Assembly (NCBI RefSeq): GCF_902498065.1
Contig: NZ_CABVIR010000001.1
Location: 372,001 to 436,000, forward strand
Length of the DNA stretch: 64,000 nucleotides
Source of the DNA: Pseudomonas fluorescens
Lineage (GTDB): Bacteria > Pseudomonadota > Gammaproteobacteria > Pseudomonadales > Pseudomonadaceae
Direction: 5' to 3'
The translations under genes were made by a program, and so were the position numbers. Positions 1 to 10,150 of this stretch are shown here, one piece after another; positions within the stretch are counted from its first letter, which is position 1; each line of letters starts with the position of its first letter. The notes beneath the pieces were generated by a model. The model was given only the letters and a program-made list of their open reading frames with translations, had not been told where the DNA came from and did no database searches.

Positions 1-274
1 TTCCGGGCTTGAGCCAGACGCGCTCTTGCTGAACCGAGGCCGGGCCCAGGTTCAGCATCATCACCACGAACACGAACAGCACCATGATGGCGCCAGCGTA
101 GGCGATCACTTCCAGAACACCGGCAAACGGTGCGCCGAGGGCGAAGAACGTCATGGCCACGGCGATCAGCGAAATGATCAGGTAGAGCAGGGCGTGCACA
201 GGGTTGGTGTGGGTGATCACGCGAAGCGTGGACACCACAGCGATACCCGATGCGAAATAGAAAGCGAATTCCAT
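1..274 (-). CDS. nuoJ: NADH-quinone oxidoreductase subunit J, partial
   Basis: N-terminal 91 codons of a membrane subunit of respiratory complex I; the gene runs off the left edge of the window. The translation starts MEFAFYFASGIAVVSTL and has hydrophobic stretches around residues 1-20, 28-48 and 53-75, including the EVIAYAGAIMVLFVFVVMM segment typical of NuoJ. NuoJ belongs to the proton-translocating membrane arm. The ATG at 272-274 lies 9 bp downstream of nuoI on the minus strand, so it is one transcript with the rest of nuo; nuoK-N are expected just outside the window. Family assignment is secure from sequence and position. Confidence 0.95.
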   Translation of the reverse strand, partial: MEFAFYFASGIAVVSTLRVITHTNPVHALLYLIISLIAVAMTFFALGAPFAGVLEVIAYAGAIMVLFVFVVMMLNLGPASVQQERVWLKPG

Positions 275-283
275 CTTTCTTCC

Positions 284-829
284 TTAAGGCAGCAAGCTCT
301 TCACGTTGATCGGTTCGGCTTCATTCTGCGCGGAGCCTTTCGGCTTCCCGGCAATCGCCATACCTGCAACACGATAGAAGTTGTAATCAGGGTTTTTGCC
401 GGGGCCGGAGATCAGCAGATCTTCTTTCTCGTAAACCAGGTCCTGACGTTTGAACTCGGCCATCTCGAAATCCGGTGTCAGCTGGATCGCGGTGGTCGGG
501 CAGGCTTCCTCGCAGAGGCCGCAGAAAATGCAGCGCGAGAAGTTGATGCGGAAGAAGTCCGGGTACCAGCGACCGTCTTCGGTTTCAGCTTTCTGCAGCG
601 AGATGCAGCCAACCGGGCACGCCACGGCGCACAGGTTGCAGGCTACACAACGCTCTTCGCCATCAGGGTCGCGGGTCAGGACGATACGGCCACGGTAACG
701 CGGCGGCAGGTACACCTGCTCTTCCGGGTACTGCAGCGTGTCGCGCTTGCGGAAGGCATGGCCGAAGATCATCACCAGGCTGCGAAGCTGGGTGAAGAAG
801 CCATGCACGATGTCAAAAATGTACTTCAT
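284..829 (-). CDS. nuoI: NADH-quinone oxidoreductase subunit I (two 4Fe-4S clusters)
   Basis: Ferredoxin-like connecting subunit of complex I, 181 aa, the usual length. Two CxxCxxCxxxC motifs are visible: Cys61/64/67/71 ([11 protein letters not shown]) and Cys100/103/106/110 ([11 protein letters not shown]). They bind the N6a and N6b clusters that relay electrons between NuoG and NuoB. It sits 12 bp downstream of nuoH and 9 bp upstream of nuoJ in the same minus-strand operon. All eight cluster ligands are present, so the protein should be functional. Confidence 0.97.
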   Translation of the reverse strand: MKYIFDIVHGFFTQLRSLVMIFGHAFRKRDTLQYPEEQVYLPPRYRGRIVLTRDPDGEERCVACNLCAVACPVGCISLQKAETEDGRWYPDFFRINFSRCIFCGLCEEACPTTAIQLTPDFEMAEFKRQDLVYEKEDLLISGPGKNPDYNFYRVAGMAIAGKPKGSAQNEAEPINVKSLLP

Positions 830-841
830 GATTCTCTATCC

Positions 842-1849
842 TCACTGAGCCGCGACGGCGGGCGTGTTGAGCAACACGATCGCAGCGGTCACCAGCATGT
901 TGACGAGGGTCAGCGGCAGGCAGAACTTCCAGCTGAAATCCATCACTTGGTCATACCGTGGGCGCGGAATCGAGGCGCGCAGCAGGATGAAGATCATGAT
1001 GAAGAACGCGGTTTTCAGCGCGAACCAGATGAACGGGATCTGCGGCAGAATGTTGAACGGACCGTGCCAGCCACCGAAGAACAAGGTCACCAGCAGCGCC
1101 GAAATCAACACGATGCCGATGTACTCGCCGACGAAGAACATGCCCCATTTCATGCCGGCGTATTCAATGTGGTAACCGTCGGCCAGTTCCTGCTCCGCTT
1201 CCGGCTGGTCGAACGGGTGACGGTGAGTCACGGCGACGCCAGCGATGAAGAAGGTCAGGAAACCGAAGATCTGCGGAATGATGAACCACAGGTTCTGCGC
1301 TTGGTATTCAACGATGTCGCGCATGTTGAACGAGCCGACCTGGATCACGATGCCCATCAGCGACAGACCCATGAACACTTCGTACGACACGGTCTGTGCC
1401 GAGGCCCGCAAGCTGCCCAGCAGGGCGAACTTGTTGTTACTCGACCAGCCGGCGAACAACACCGCGTAGACCGACAGACCGGCCATGGCGAAGAAGAACA
1501 GGATGCCGATGTTGATGTCCGCCACACCCCAGGTCGGGGTGATCGGGATGATCGCGAAGGCAATCAGCAGGGCGCTCATGGCGACTACCGGTGCCAGGGT
1601 GAAGATCATCTTGTCGGCGAACGGCGGGGTCCAGTCTTCCTTGAAGAACATCTTGATCATGTCGGCCGCGATCTGGAACGCGCCGAACGGGCCGACGCGG
1701 TTCGGACCGTAACGGTCCTGCCAGAGGGCGAGCAGACGACGCTCGACCCAGCTCAGCAGCGCGCCGCACACCACTACGGCGAGCAGAATCACGATGGCCT
1801 TGAGGATCGCGATGATCACGTCAATCACTTCAGGCGTGAACCAGGTCAT
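842..1849 (-). CDS. nuoH: NADH-quinone oxidoreductase subunit H
   Basis: Membrane subunit of complex I at the junction with the peripheral arm, where ubiquinone binds; 335 aa. It is strongly hydrophobic with about eight membrane spans and contains the family motifs [15 protein letters not shown] and [14 protein letters not shown]. The ATG overlaps the nuoG stop by 4 bp (ATGA, 1846-1849), indicating translational coupling. Length and motifs fit NuoH fully. Confidence 0.97.
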   Translation of the reverse strand: MTWFTPEVIDVIIAILKAIVILLAVVVCGALLSWVERRLLALWQDRYGPNRVGPFGAFQIAADMIKMFFKEDWTPPFADKMIFTLAPVVAMSALLIAFAIIPITPTWGVADINIGILFFFAMAGLSVYAVLFAGWSSNNKFALLGSLRASAQTVSYEVFMGLSLMGIVIQVGSFNMRDIVEYQAQNLWFIIPQIFGFLTFFIAGVAVTHRHPFDQPEAEQELADGYHIEYAGMKWGMFFVGEYIGIVLISALLVTLFFGGWHGPFNILPQIPFIWFALKTAFFIMIFILLRASIPRPRYDQVMDFSWKFCLPLTLVNMLVTAAIVLLNTPAVAAQ

Positions 1850-4560
1850 TGAGCTGCCTCCTGCAGACCGTCAACGGATTTGCCAAAGATTGCCGGTGGA
1901 ATGCCCGCGATACCGGCCGGCAATGCGACCAGACCGGCACTCAGCTCTTCGTTGATGCGCAGCGGCAGACGCAAGTTCTGGCCGGCAACGTTCAAGCTCA
2001 GCAGGGCGCCGTCATTGACACCCAGGCGATCGGCTTCGGACTTGGCCAGCGCCACATAGGCGGCCGGAATGCGTTCCTGAACCGGAGCGGCTTTCGAAGA
2101 GTTCTCTTCGCTGCCGAGCAGGTGGAAGAACGGCACGACCTGCCAGGTTCCCGGTGCAGGGTTGAACGCACGTGGAACAGCAGCGAACCAGTTCAGCGAG
2201 TCACCGCTGCTTTCGATCAGGCGGGTGCCCGGGTCGCCAGCGCGGATGTGACCACCGACTTCGTCCTGGAACTTGTTCCAGGCTTGCGGCGAGTTCCAGC
2301 CCGGAGACCAGGCGAATGGCACTTGCTGACGCGGTTCGACCGAGCCCGAGTAACCTTCCATCGAGAAGTTGAACGCGGTGTCGTTGTCTTGCGGGGTACG
2401 CGGTTCGTGCACGCTGATGTCAGCGCGCATGGCAGTACGACCGGAATAACGCAGCGGTTCGCGGGCCAGTTTCATGCCCTTGATGCGGAACGCGGCGGAC
2501 GGTGCGGCGTCAACGATACGCGCCAGTTGCGGCGTGCTCGAAGCAACGGCAGCGGTGACGTGGTCCAGTTGGGTCCAGTCGATCGGCTGGCCCAGCAGGG
2601 TGGAACGCAGGGCATGCAGCCAGCGCCAGCCTTCGTGAACCAGGATGCTCGCGTCCATGTATTTCGGGTCGAAGACCTGGAAGAAGCGCTGGGCGCGGCC
2701 TTCCTGGCTGACCAGTGTACCGTCGCCTTCAGCGAAGCTGGCGGCTGGCAGAACCAGGTGCGCGCGATCGCTGGTGGCAGTCTTTTGATGGTCCGCGACG
2801 ATAACCACTTTCGCGGCTGTCAGTGCGGCATCGACCTTGGCTTTGTCGGTACGGGTGTACAGATCGTTTTCCAGCACGACGATGGCGTCGGCCTTGCCAT
2901 CGATCACCGCTTGCAGGGCTGCATCGACCGATTCGCCACCGAGCATGGCCAGGCCGAGGCTGTTGGCCTCAGGCACGATCAGGCTGATGGAACCGTTCTT
3001 CTCGCGCAGCTTCAGGGCCTTGGCGATGTTCGCCGCGGCTTCGATCAGCGCCTTGGAACCCAGCGAGGTGCCAGCAATGATCAGTGGACGCTTGGCGGCC
3101 AGCAGGGCATTGGCGATGCGCTGAGCCAGTTCAACGGCTTCGGCGTCGAGGCCTTCAACGGCCGGGGCGCTGGCGTCGAGGGCGTGAGCTACGGCGAAAC
3201 CGATACGGGCCAGGTCGTCTGGTGCGGCGTGAACGCATTCTTCGGCGATGTCGTCGAGCTTGGTTTCAGCCAGGCTGGCGATGAACAGCGGGTTCAGTTC
3301 GTGCTGACCGATGTTCTTCACCGCGGCGTCGAGCCAAGGCTGAACGCGCATGGCGTCGGCCATGTCTTCGGCCTTGCCTTTGACCGATTGACGCAGGGAC
3401 AGGGCCATGCGCGCAGCCGTCTGGGTCAAGTCTTCGCCGAGGACGAAGATCGCATCGTGGTCTTCGATGTCGCGCATGTTCGGGATTGGCAGCGGGCTGT
3501 CTTTGAGCACCTGCATGACCAGGCGAATGCGCGCAAGCTCCTCAGCTTCGATACCGGAGTAGAAGTGCTCGGCGCCGACCAGTTCGCGCAACGCGTAGTT
3601 GCTTTCGAGGCTGGCACGCGGCGAACCGATACCGACGATGTTGCGACCGCGCAGCAGGTCAGCGGCTTTATCCAGCGCTTCGTCGAGGCTCAGCTTGGCG
3701 CCGTTGGCCAGCAATGGCTGACGCGGGCGGTCTTCGCGGTTGACGTAGCCATAGCCGAAACGGCCACGGTCGCACAGGAAGTACTGGTTGACCGAACCGT
3801 TGAAGCGGTTTTCGATCCGACGCAGTTCGCCGTAGCGCTCACCCGGGGAGATGTTGCAACCGCTGGAGCAGCCATGGCAGATGCTCGGCGAGAATTGCAT
3901 GTCCCACTTGCGGTTGTAGCGCTCGGAGTGAGTCTTGTCGGTGAACACACCGGTCGGGCAGACCTCGGTGAGGTTGCCGGAGAACTCGCTTTCCAGCACG
4001 CCGTCTTCAACGCGACCGAAGTACACGTTGTCGTGGGCGCCAAACACACCGAGGTCAGTGCCGCCGGCGTAGTCCTTATAGAAGCGCACGCAGCGGTAGC
4101 AAGCGATGCAGCGGTTCATTTCGTGGGAAATGAACGGGCCCAGTTGCTGGTTCTGGTGAGTACGCTTGGTGAAGCGATAACGGCGCTCGTTGTGGCCGGT
4201 CATCACGGTCATGTCTTGCAGGTGGCAGTGACCGCCTTCCTCACAGACCGGGCAGTCGTGAGGGTGGTTGGTCATCAGCCATTCAACGACGCTGGCGCGG
4301 AAGACTTTCGCTTCTTCGTCGTCGATGGAGATCCAGCTGCCATCGGTGGCGGGCGTCATGCAGGACATGACGATCCGACCACGTTTGTCGTTCTCGTCGG
4401 TGTACTGCTTGACCGCGCACTGGCGGCAAGCGCCAACGCTGCCAAGGGCGGGGTGCCAGCAGAAATAAGGGATATCGAGGCCTAGCGACAGACATGCCTG
4501 TAACAGGTTGTCTGCCCCATCGACTTCGAGCTCTTTGCCGTCTACGTGGATAGTGGCCAT
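1846..4560 (-). CDS. nuoG: NADH-quinone oxidoreductase subunit G
   Basis: Largest peripheral subunit of complex I, 904 aa, carrying iron-sulfur clusters between NuoF and NuoI. The N-terminal 2Fe-2S ferredoxin domain has Cys34, Cys45, Cys48 and Cys67. Downstream are [12 protein letters not shown] (the His-ligated cluster), CIACYRC and CHGCSSGC, the last belonging to the extra bacterial N7 cluster. The remaining ~650 residues form a molybdopterin-oxidoreductase-like domain. The start is ATG 4560, preceded only by a weak purine-rich stretch. It lies 134 bp after nuoF, the largest gap in the operon, which holds a strong hairpin. Confidence 0.97.
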   Translation of the reverse strand: MATIHVDGKELEVDGADNLLQACLSLGLDIPYFCWHPALGSVGACRQCAVKQYTDENDKRGRIVMSCMTPATDGSWISIDDEEAKVFRASVVEWLMTNHPHDCPVCEEGGHCHLQDMTVMTGHNERRYRFTKRTHQNQQLGPFISHEMNRCIACYRCVRFYKDYAGGTDLGVFGAHDNVYFGRVEDGVLESEFSGNLTEVCPTGVFTDKTHSERYNRKWDMQFSPSICHGCSSGCNISPGERYGELRRIENRFNGSVNQYFLCDRGRFGYGYVNREDRPRQPLLANGAKLSLDEALDKAADLLRGRNIVGIGSPRASLESNYALRELVGAEHFYSGIEAEELARIRLVMQVLKDSPLPIPNMRDIEDHDAIFVLGEDLTQTAARMALSLRQSVKGKAEDMADAMRVQPWLDAAVKNIGQHELNPLFIASLAETKLDDIAEECVHAAPDDLARIGFAVAHALDASAPAVEGLDAEAVELAQRIANALLAAKRPLIIAGTSLGSKALIEAAANIAKALKLREKNGSISLIVPEANSLGLAMLGGESVDAALQAVIDGKADAIVVLENDLYTRTDKAKVDAALTAAKVVIVADHQKTATSDRAHLVLPAASFAEGDGTLVSQEGRAQRFFQVFDPKYMDASILVHEGWRWLHALRSTLLGQPIDWTQLDHVTAAVASSTPQLARIVDAAPSAAFRIKGMKLAREPLRYSGRTAMRADISVHEPRTPQDNDTAFNFSMEGYSGSVEPRQQVPFAWSPGWNSPQAWNKFQDEVGGHIRAGDPGTRLIESSGDSLNWFAAVPRAFNPAPGTWQVVPFFHLLGSEENSSKAAPVQERIPAAYVALAKSEADRLGVNDGALLSLNVAGQNLRLPLRINEELSAGLVALPAGIAGIPPAIFGKSVDGLQEAAQ

Positions 4561-4658
4561 GGTTCAAAGTTCTTCGTTGGCCCGGTGTCAGCGGGCGTGG
4601 CTAATGGAATCTTGTTTTCGTGCGAATCAAAACAGCCCATGAAAGGCGTCATCGAACG

Positions 4659-4688
4659 AAAGGCGAAGGGCACGGACCCTTCGCCTTT
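4659..4688 (-). promoter_or_regulatory. Perfect hairpin between nuoF and nuoG
   Basis: AAAGGCGAAGGG (4659-4670) and CCCTTCGCCTTT (4677-4688) form a perfect 12-bp stem with a 6-nt loop. It starts 7 bp after the nuoF stop, within the 134-bp nuoF-nuoG gap. No U-tract follows the stem, only the UUU inside it, so complete termination is unlikely. An RNA-stability element or a partial terminator that adjusts subunit ratios is the likelier role (inference). Confidence 0.6.
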
Positions 4689-4694
4689 TAAGCG

Positions 4695-6050
4695 TTAAGC
4701 GCCGACTACGATCGGCCTGGCCAGAGGCGGGACGACGGCGCTGGTAGGCGCGATGCCGGCTTCGAACTCATGGCGGAAGTATTTGATTGCGCTGCCCAAC
4801 GGCTCCACGGCGCCCGGTGCGTGAGCACAGAAGGTCTTGCCAGGGCCGAGGAAACCGACCAGACCCAGCAGGGTCTCGATGTCGCCGGCTTGCCCTTCAC
4901 CGTTCTCGATTGCGCGCAGCAGCTTGACGCTCCACGGCAAACCGTCACGGCACGGGGTGCAGAAACCGCACGACTCGCGGGAGAAGAATTCTTCCATGTT
5001 GCGCAGCAGGGACACCATGTTGACGCTGTCGTCCACCGCCATCGCCAGGCCGGTACCCATACGGGTGCCCACTTTGGCGATGCCGCCGGCGTACATTTGT
5101 GCGTCCAGGTGTTCCGGCAACAGGAAACCGGTACCGGCGCCGCCTGGCTGCCAGGCTTTGAGCTTGAAGCCGTCGCGCATGCCGCCAGCGTAGTCTTCGA
5201 ACAGCTCGCGACCGGTGACGCCGAACGGCAATTCCCACAGGCCCGGGTTCTTGACCTTGCCGGAGAAGCCCATGAGCTTGGTGCCCATGTCTTCACTGCC
5301 TTCACGCGCCAACGATTTGTACCAGTCCACGCCGTCGGCAATGATCGCCGGGACGTTGCACAGGGTTTCTACGTTGTTCACGCAAGTCGGCTTGCCCCAC
5401 ACGCCAACGGCGGCAGGGAAGGGCGGCTTGGAGCGCGGGTTGGCGCGGCGGCCTTCGAGGGAGTTGATCAGCGCGGTTTCTTCACCGCAGATGTAACGCC
5501 CGGCGCCAGTGTGGACGAACAGCTCGAAATCGAAGCCGCTGCCCAGGATGTTCTTGCCCAGCAGGCCGGCGGCTTTGGCTTCTTCCACGGCACGGTTGAG
5601 GTGCTTGGCGGCGGTGGTGTATTCGCCACGCAGGAAGATGTAGCCACGGTAGGTTTTCAGCGCGCGGGCACTGATCAGCATGCCTTCGATCAGCAGATGG
5701 GGCAGTTGCTCCATCAGCATGCGGTCTTTCCAGGTGTTCGGCTCCATTTCATCCGCGTTGCACAGCAGGTAGCGGATGTTGATGGATTCGTCTTTGGGCA
5801 TCAGGCCCCACTTCACGCCCGTGGGGAAGCCTGCACCGCCGCGACCCTTGAGGCCGGCGTCTTTCACAGTCTGGACGATGTCGTCCTGAGCCATGTCGGC
5901 GAAGGCCTTGCGCGCAGCGGCGTAACCGTTCTTGGCCTGGTACTCGTCGAGCCAGACAGCTTCGCCGTCGTCACGCAGACGCCAGGTCAGCGGGTGAGTC
6001 TCGGCCGAACGCTTGATGCGGTTGGCAGGACCGAAGGAAGTCAGGGTCAT
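4695..6050 (-). CDS. nuoF: NADH-quinone oxidoreductase subunit F (FMN, NADH site)
   Basis: Entry subunit of complex I that oxidises NADH through FMN; 451 aa. [10 protein letters not shown] at residues 69-78 is the glycine-rich nucleotide/FMN motif, and [11 protein letters not shown] near residue 360 supplies Cys ligands of the N3 4Fe-4S cluster. The start codon overlaps the nuoE stop (ATGA, 6047-6050), so NuoE and NuoF, which form the NADH dehydrogenase module, are translationally coupled. Confidence 0.97.
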   Translation of the reverse strand: MTLTSFGPANRIKRSAETHPLTWRLRDDGEAVWLDEYQAKNGYAAARKAFADMAQDDIVQTVKDAGLKGRGGAGFPTGVKWGLMPKDESINIRYLLCNADEMEPNTWKDRMLMEQLPHLLIEGMLISARALKTYRGYIFLRGEYTTAAKHLNRAVEEAKAAGLLGKNILGSGFDFELFVHTGAGRYICGEETALINSLEGRRANPRSKPPFPAAVGVWGKPTCVNNVETLCNVPAIIADGVDWYKSLAREGSEDMGTKLMGFSGKVKNPGLWELPFGVTGRELFEDYAGGMRDGFKLKAWQPGGAGTGFLLPEHLDAQMYAGGIAKVGTRMGTGLAMAVDDSVNMVSLLRNMEEFFSRESCGFCTPCRDGLPWSVKLLRAIENGEGQAGDIETLLGLVGFLGPGKTFCAHAPGAVEPLGSAIKYFRHEFEAGIAPTSAVVPPLARPIVVGA

Positions 6051-6544
6051 ACGTAGCCCTCGAGCAATTTGGCAACGCCGGCAGGCTGCACATCACCGAA
6101 AGTGTCGTCGTCGATCATCAACGCCGGCGCCTTGTCGCAGTTGCCGAGGCAGCAGACCGGCAGCAGGGTGAAACGACCGTCGGCGGTGGTCTGACCCAGG
6201 CCAATGCCCAGATTGCTCTGGATTTCGCTGACCACGGACTCGTGGCCGCCGATGTAGCAGACCATGCTGTCGCAGACGCGAATGATGTGGCGGCCGACGG
6301 GCTGACGGAAGATCTGGCTATAGAACGTAGCCACACCTTCAACGTCGCTGGCCGGGATGCCGAGGATCTCGCCGATGGCGTAGAGCGCGCCGTCAGGCAC
6401 CCAGCCACGTTCCTTCTGGACGATCTTCAGGGCTTCGATCGACGCCGCGCGCGGGTCTTCGTAGTGATGCAGCTCGTGCTCGATGGCCGAGCGCTCGGTT
6501 TCACTCAAAGTGAAACGGTCTGTCTGGATAAGCGTGCTGTTCAT
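6047..6544 (-). CDS. nuoE: NADH-quinone oxidoreductase subunit E (2Fe-2S)
   Basis: Thioredoxin-like 2Fe-2S subunit (cluster N1a) of the NADH dehydrogenase module of complex I; 165 aa. The ligands are visible as Cys91 and Cys96 (CDSMVC) and Cys132 and Cys136 (CCLGNC). It begins 2 bp after the nuoCD stop and overlaps nuoF by 4 bp. Nothing unusual was seen. Confidence 0.97.
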   Translation of the reverse strand: MNSTLIQTDRFTLSETERSAIEHELHHYEDPRAASIEALKIVQKERGWVPDGALYAIGEILGIPASDVEGVATFYSQIFRQPVGRHIIRVCDSMVCYIGGHESVVSEIQSNLGIGLGQTTADGRFTLLPVCCLGNCDKAPALMIDDDTFGDVQPAGVAKLLEGYV

Positions 6545-6546
6545 GC

Positions 6547-8331
6547 TTAGCGGTCCACGTCGGCCATAACGAAATCGATACTACCCAGGTACGCGATCAA
6601 GTCCGCGACCATGCTGCCTTTGATCACCGAAGGGATCTGCTGCAGGTGCGGGAAGCTTGGGGTGCGAATCCGGGTGCGGTAGCTCATGGTGCCGCCATCG
6701 CTCGTCAGGTAATAACTGTTGATGCCCTTGGTCGCTTCGATCATCTGGAAGGATTCGTTGGCCGGCATGACCGGGCCCCACGAAACTTGCAGGAAGTGCG
6801 TGATCAGGGTCTCGATGTGCTGCAGGGTGCGCTCTTTCGGCGGCGGCGTGGTCAGCGGGTGATCCGCCTTGTACGGGCCTTCCGGCATGTTGCGCATGCA
6901 CTGCTCGATGATCTTGATGCTCTGGCGCATTTCTTCGACACGTACGATGCAACGATCGTAGGCATCGCCATTGGCGGCCAGCGGCACTTCGAATTCGAAG
7001 TTTTCGTACCCGGAGTACGGGCGGGCTTTACGCAGGTCGAAGTCGCAACCGGTCGAACGCAGGCCTGCACCGGTGACGCCCCATTCGAAGGCCTCTTTGG
7101 TGTTGTAGGCAGCGACGCCGATGGTCCGGCCCTTGAGGATGCTGTTGTCCAGTGCGGCTTTCTGGTATTCGTCCAGACGCTTTGGCATCCACTCGACGAA
7201 GTCTTTCACCAGTTTTTCCCAGCCGCGCGGCAGGTCGTGGGCGACGCCACCGATGCGGTACCAGGCCGGGTGCAGACGGAAACCGGTGATGGCTTCGATC
7301 ACCGTGTACGCCTTCTGACGGTCGGTGAAGGTGAAGAACACCGGGGTCATGGCGCCGACGTCCTGGATGTAGGTCCCGAGGAACAGCAGGTGGCTGGTGA
7401 TCCGGAAGAACTCGGCCATCATGATGCGGATGACGTCGACCTTCTCGGGCACCTTGATGCCGGCCAGCTTCTCGACCGAGAGCACGTACGGCAGGTTGTT
7501 CATCACGCCGCCGAGGTAGTCGATACGGTCGGTGTACGGGATGAAGCTGTGCCAGGACTGACGTTCGGCCATCTTCTCGGCACCACGGTGGTGGTAACCG
7601 ACGTCGGGCACGCAATCGACGATCTCTTCACCGTCCAGCTGCAGGATGATGCGGAACGCACCGTGCGCGGAAGGGTGGTTGGGACCGAGGTTGAGGAACA
7701 TGTAGTCCTCGTTCGCCCCGGAACGCTTCATGCCCCAGTCTTCAGGCTTGAAGCGCGCGGCTTCTTCCTCAAGCTGTTGCTTGGCCAGGTTCAGGGTGAA
7801 CGGGTCGAACTCGGTGGCACGGGCCGGGAAGTCCTTGCGCAGCGGGTGACCTTCCCAGGTCGGCGGCATCATGATGCGGGTCAGGTGCGGGTGGCCGGCA
7901 AAGTTGATGCCGTACATGTCCCACACTTCACGCTCGTACCAGTTGGCGTTCGGCCAGATGCCGGTCACGGTCGGCACGCTGAGGTCGCTCTCGGACAAGG
8001 CGACCTTGATCATCACGTCACTATTACGTTCGATCGACATCAAGTGATAGAACACAGTGAAGTCGGCGCCGCCTGGCAGCCCTTGACGCTTGGTGCGCAG
8101 ACGCTCGTCCACGCCGTGCAGGTCATAGAGCATGACGTACGGCTTGGGCAGGTTGCGCAGGAAGGTCAGGACTTCGACGAGTTTGGCACGGGCAACCCAA
8201 AGCACCGGCATGCCGGTGCGGGTAGGCTGGGCGGTGAACGCCTCGGGGCCAAAACGGTTGTTCAGTTCGACGACCACATCCTGGTCGTCTGCCTTATAAG
8301 GCGGGATGTACAGAGCACTGCCTGTAGTCAT
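6547..8331 (-). CDS. nuoC: NADH-quinone oxidoreductase fused subunit C/D
   Basis: Fusion of the 30-kDa (NuoC) and 49-kDa (NuoD) subunits, 594 aa, as in other gammaproteobacteria. The NuoC part covers about residues 1-190 (HPLRKDFPA near its end). The NuoD part starts near [14 protein letters not shown] and includes [14 protein letters not shown], the quinone-site region. The fused form is often called nuoCD. The ATG at 8331 has no clear Shine-Dalgarno (upstream AAATAACC), and a 72-bp spacer separates it from nuoB. Confidence 0.97.
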   Translation of the reverse strand: MTTGSALYIPPYKADDQDVVVELNNRFGPEAFTAQPTRTGMPVLWVARAKLVEVLTFLRNLPKPYVMLYDLHGVDERLRTKRQGLPGGADFTVFYHLMSIERNSDVMIKVALSESDLSVPTVTGIWPNANWYEREVWDMYGINFAGHPHLTRIMMPPTWEGHPLRKDFPARATEFDPFTLNLAKQQLEEEAARFKPEDWGMKRSGANEDYMFLNLGPNHPSAHGAFRIILQLDGEEIVDCVPDVGYHHRGAEKMAERQSWHSFIPYTDRIDYLGGVMNNLPYVLSVEKLAGIKVPEKVDVIRIMMAEFFRITSHLLFLGTYIQDVGAMTPVFFTFTDRQKAYTVIEAITGFRLHPAWYRIGGVAHDLPRGWEKLVKDFVEWMPKRLDEYQKAALDNSILKGRTIGVAAYNTKEAFEWGVTGAGLRSTGCDFDLRKARPYSGYENFEFEVPLAANGDAYDRCIVRVEEMRQSIKIIEQCMRNMPEGPYKADHPLTTPPPKERTLQHIETLITHFLQVSWGPVMPANESFQMIEATKGINSYYLTSDGGTMSYRTRIRTPSFPHLQQIPSVIKGSMVADLIAYLGSIDFVMADVDR

Positions 8332-8403
8332 GGTTATTTATCGCTTTCGGTCAACGTAAAGAATGAAGCCAGTGTCTCGTTCTATTAAAGAAGCAGATCT
8401 GGA

Positions 8404-9078
8404 TCAGACTTCGTCGGGGCTGCGCAGGTTGGTGACTGCGATTCGCTGTTCGCGGCGCTTTTCCTTTTCGGAAGGCATCTCGGCGCGATACACGCCTTGA
8501 TCACCTACGACCCAGGAAAGCGGACGACGCTCCTGTCCAATCGACTCCTGCAGGAGCATCAAGCCTTGCAGAAAAGCTTCGGGACGGGGCGGGCAGCCAG
8601 GCACGTAGACGTCCACGGGCAGGAACTTGTCCACCCCTTGAACGACGGAGTAGATGTCGTACATGCCACCGGAGTTGGCGCACGAACCCATGGAGATAAC
8701 CCATTTAGGCTCGAGCATTTGCTCGTAGAGACGCTGAATGATCGGCGCCATCTTGATGAAGCAGGTGCCGGCGATAACCATGAAATCCGCCTGACGCGGC
8801 GATGCCCGAATAACCTCGGCGCCAAAGCGCGCGATGTCGTGGGGCGCCGTGAAGGCGGTGGTCATTTCCACGTAGCAGCACGAAAGACCGAAGTTATACG
8901 GCCACAGGGAGTTCTTGCGCCCCCAGTTGATCGTGCCGTTAAGCACGTCTTCGAGCTTGCCCATGAAGATGTTTTTGTGGACTTGATCTTCTAACGGATC
9001 GGAAACGGTTTCCCGTTCGCCAATCGGATACTGCTCGTTAGGAGCATCGGGGTCGATCCTGGTGAGATTGTATTGCAT
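8404..9078 (-). CDS. nuoB: NADH-quinone oxidoreductase subunit B (cluster N2)
   Basis: Peripheral-arm subunit holding the terminal 4Fe-4S cluster N2, which reduces quinone; 224 aa. Ligands are Cys67-Cys68 (LSCCYVE), Cys133 (MGSCANSGG) and Cys162 (PGCPPRPE). I place the start at ATG 9078 ([10 protein letters not shown]) rather than the in-frame TTG six bases upstream, because GAGG lies 8 nt before this ATG and would be too close to the TTG. It begins 10 bp after nuoA. Confidence 0.96.
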   Translation of the reverse strand: MQYNLTRIDPDAPNEQYPIGERETVSDPLEDQVHKNIFMGKLEDVLNGTINWGRKNSLWPYNFGLSCCYVEMTTAFTAPHDIARFGAEVIRASPRQADFMVIAGTCFIKMAPIIQRLYEQMLEPKWVISMGSCANSGGMYDIYSVVQGVDKFLPVDVYVPGCPPRPEAFLQGLMLLQESIGQERRPLSWVVGDQGVYRAEMPSEKEKRREQRIAVTNLRSPDEV

Positions 9079-9088
9079 TGCCAAAGCC

Positions 9089-9502
9089 TCATTGTTTCAG
9101 CTTCGCCTGCCGCTTGCGACGAGCTTCCGGAGCCCAGTCAAGGGCGCCCACTCGGAACAGGTAGACAAGACCTGCCAACAGAATTGCTATGAAAACGAGA
9201 GCTTCGACGAATCCGGTCCAGCCGCTTTCGCGGACGGACACAGACCAGGCAAAGAGAAAGAGGGCTTCGATATCGAAGATCACGAAGAGCATCGCGACCA
9301 GATAGAATTTGGCTGAGAGCCGCAAGCGGGCGCCACCTGTAGGTAGCATGCCGGACTCGAACGGTTCGTTTTTGCTGCGGCCCCAGGCTTTTGACCCGAG
9401 GAGGCTGGAGACGCCGAGCATGAAGGCGCAAAGGCCGACAACGCCCAGAAGGAAAATGGCAAAGCCCCAGTTGTGGGCCATGAGTCCTGTCGCTTCGGGC
9501 AT
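9089..9502 (-). CDS. nuoA: NADH-quinone oxidoreductase subunit A
   Basis: Small membrane subunit of complex I, 137 aa with three membrane spans (about residues 9-32, 64-85 and 95-118). [11 protein letters not shown] and the charged FDIEALFLF segment are typical of NuoA. The frame is open further upstream, but ATG 9502 (MPEATG) has AAGGA 8 nt before it and gives the standard family length. It is the first gene of the nuo operon, so the operon promoter should lie in 9503-9930. Confidence 0.96.
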   Translation of the reverse strand: MPEATGLMAHNWGFAIFLLGVVGLCAFMLGVSSLLGSKAWGRSKNEPFESGMLPTGGARLRLSAKFYLVAMLFVIFDIEALFLFAWSVSVRESGWTGFVEALVFIAILLAGLVYLFRVGALDWAPEARRKRQAKLKQ

Positions 9503-9739
9503 GCTGGTAATCCTTAACAGAGAGCAAAGGTCTCTGAGCTTGAAAAAGAAACAAAGCAGTGACGATATGTCGCAGCAATCAATCCCGCTGATTTTATGGC
9601 ACAACACCGTGCAAGTAAAATTCAGATAGCGAAATTATTTAGCGGAATAAGGACATAGGGTACCTCCAAAGGCACGCGGCCCATGCGTTGCGGGCATTAG
9701 CCGGGTTTTCATCAATATTGTTTTGTAGGAAATGTAACG

Positions 9740-9771
9740 AACATAGTTTGAGCTAAATGATAATCAATATT
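9740..9771 (-). promoter_or_regulatory. Candidate nuo promoter overlapping a Fur-box-like site
   Basis: On the minus strand, TTGATT (9762-9767) and TATGTT (9740-9745) are separated by 16 bp, a moderate sigma-70 fit. The overlapping 9753-9771 matches 14 of 19 positions of the classical Fur consensus (core ATGATAATCA). The same stretch, TTGAT TATC ATTTA, is also 8/10 to the ANR/FNR consensus TTGAT-N4-ATCAA. The distance to the nuoA ATG is about 240 bp. Both assignments are consensus matches only. Confidence 0.35.
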
Positions 9772-9932
9772 GTTTGCGGTGATTTTTAAACTGTTTAACG
9801 GATGGGTGAGTGGGAAGTTGTCTTATATGCGCGTTACTGCAAGTAGCGGGCGAGGTCGTTTTACCCTGTTTTCCTGATCTTGAAACTGCTCTGGATCAAG
9901 GTTTGTCGCGCGGTTTTCGGGTTGAAACATTA

Positions 9933-10028
9933 CCTGTGGGAGCCGGGCTTGCCCGCGATGGCGATGTGTCAGGCACCGCAGATGTCAACTGATGCACCGC
10001 CATCGCGGGCAAGCCCGGCTCCCACAGG
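9933..10028. repeat. REP inverted pair
   Basis: Two inverted arms, CCTGTGGGAGCCGGGCTTGC at the left end and its complement at the right end, each with an internal GGGCTTGCCCGCGATGGCG palindrome, separated by ~38 bp. Typical Pseudomonas REP doublet 3' of aceA. Confidence 0.85.
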
Positions 10029-10054
10029 TTCGCGGTGTTTATGAAATCGCAGGT

Positions 10055-10083
10055 AAAAAAACGCCCCGAACCAGTCGGGGCGT
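10055..10083 (-). terminator. aceA rho-independent terminator
   Basis: On the minus strand, ACGCCCCGA and TCGGGGCGT (10061-10069 / 10075-10083) form a 9-bp stem with a 5-nt loop, followed by seven U. It lies 67 bp after the aceA stop. Confidence 0.9.
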
Positions 10084-10150
10084 CAGATGTGCGGCGTTGC
10101 GGTTAGCTTTTTATTCGGTCCGCAACGGCCGTTCGTTCAGGCGAAGCAGA

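Larger units (their letters stand above)
9503..10150. other. nuo upstream region / aceA downstream region
   Basis: Gene-free 648 bp between the nuoA start and the aceA stop. From left to right it holds the nuo leader, an AT-rich block (about 9700-9800) with a promoter candidate, a Fur-box-like sequence and two copies of ATCAATATTGTTT (9711-9723, 9763-9775), a REP pair (9933-10028) and the aceA terminator (10055-10083). No convincing small ORF was seen. Confidence 0.8.

Noticed and set aside
26..1852. 608-codon open frame antisense to nuoH/nuoI/nuoJ
   Set aside because: Its protein is a His/Glu/Gln/Arg-rich shadow of the nuo genes on the opposite strand; high GC keeps such frames open.
1849..4485. 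878-codon plus-strand frame opposite nuoG
   Set aside because: Shadow of nuoG with no domain or start signal.
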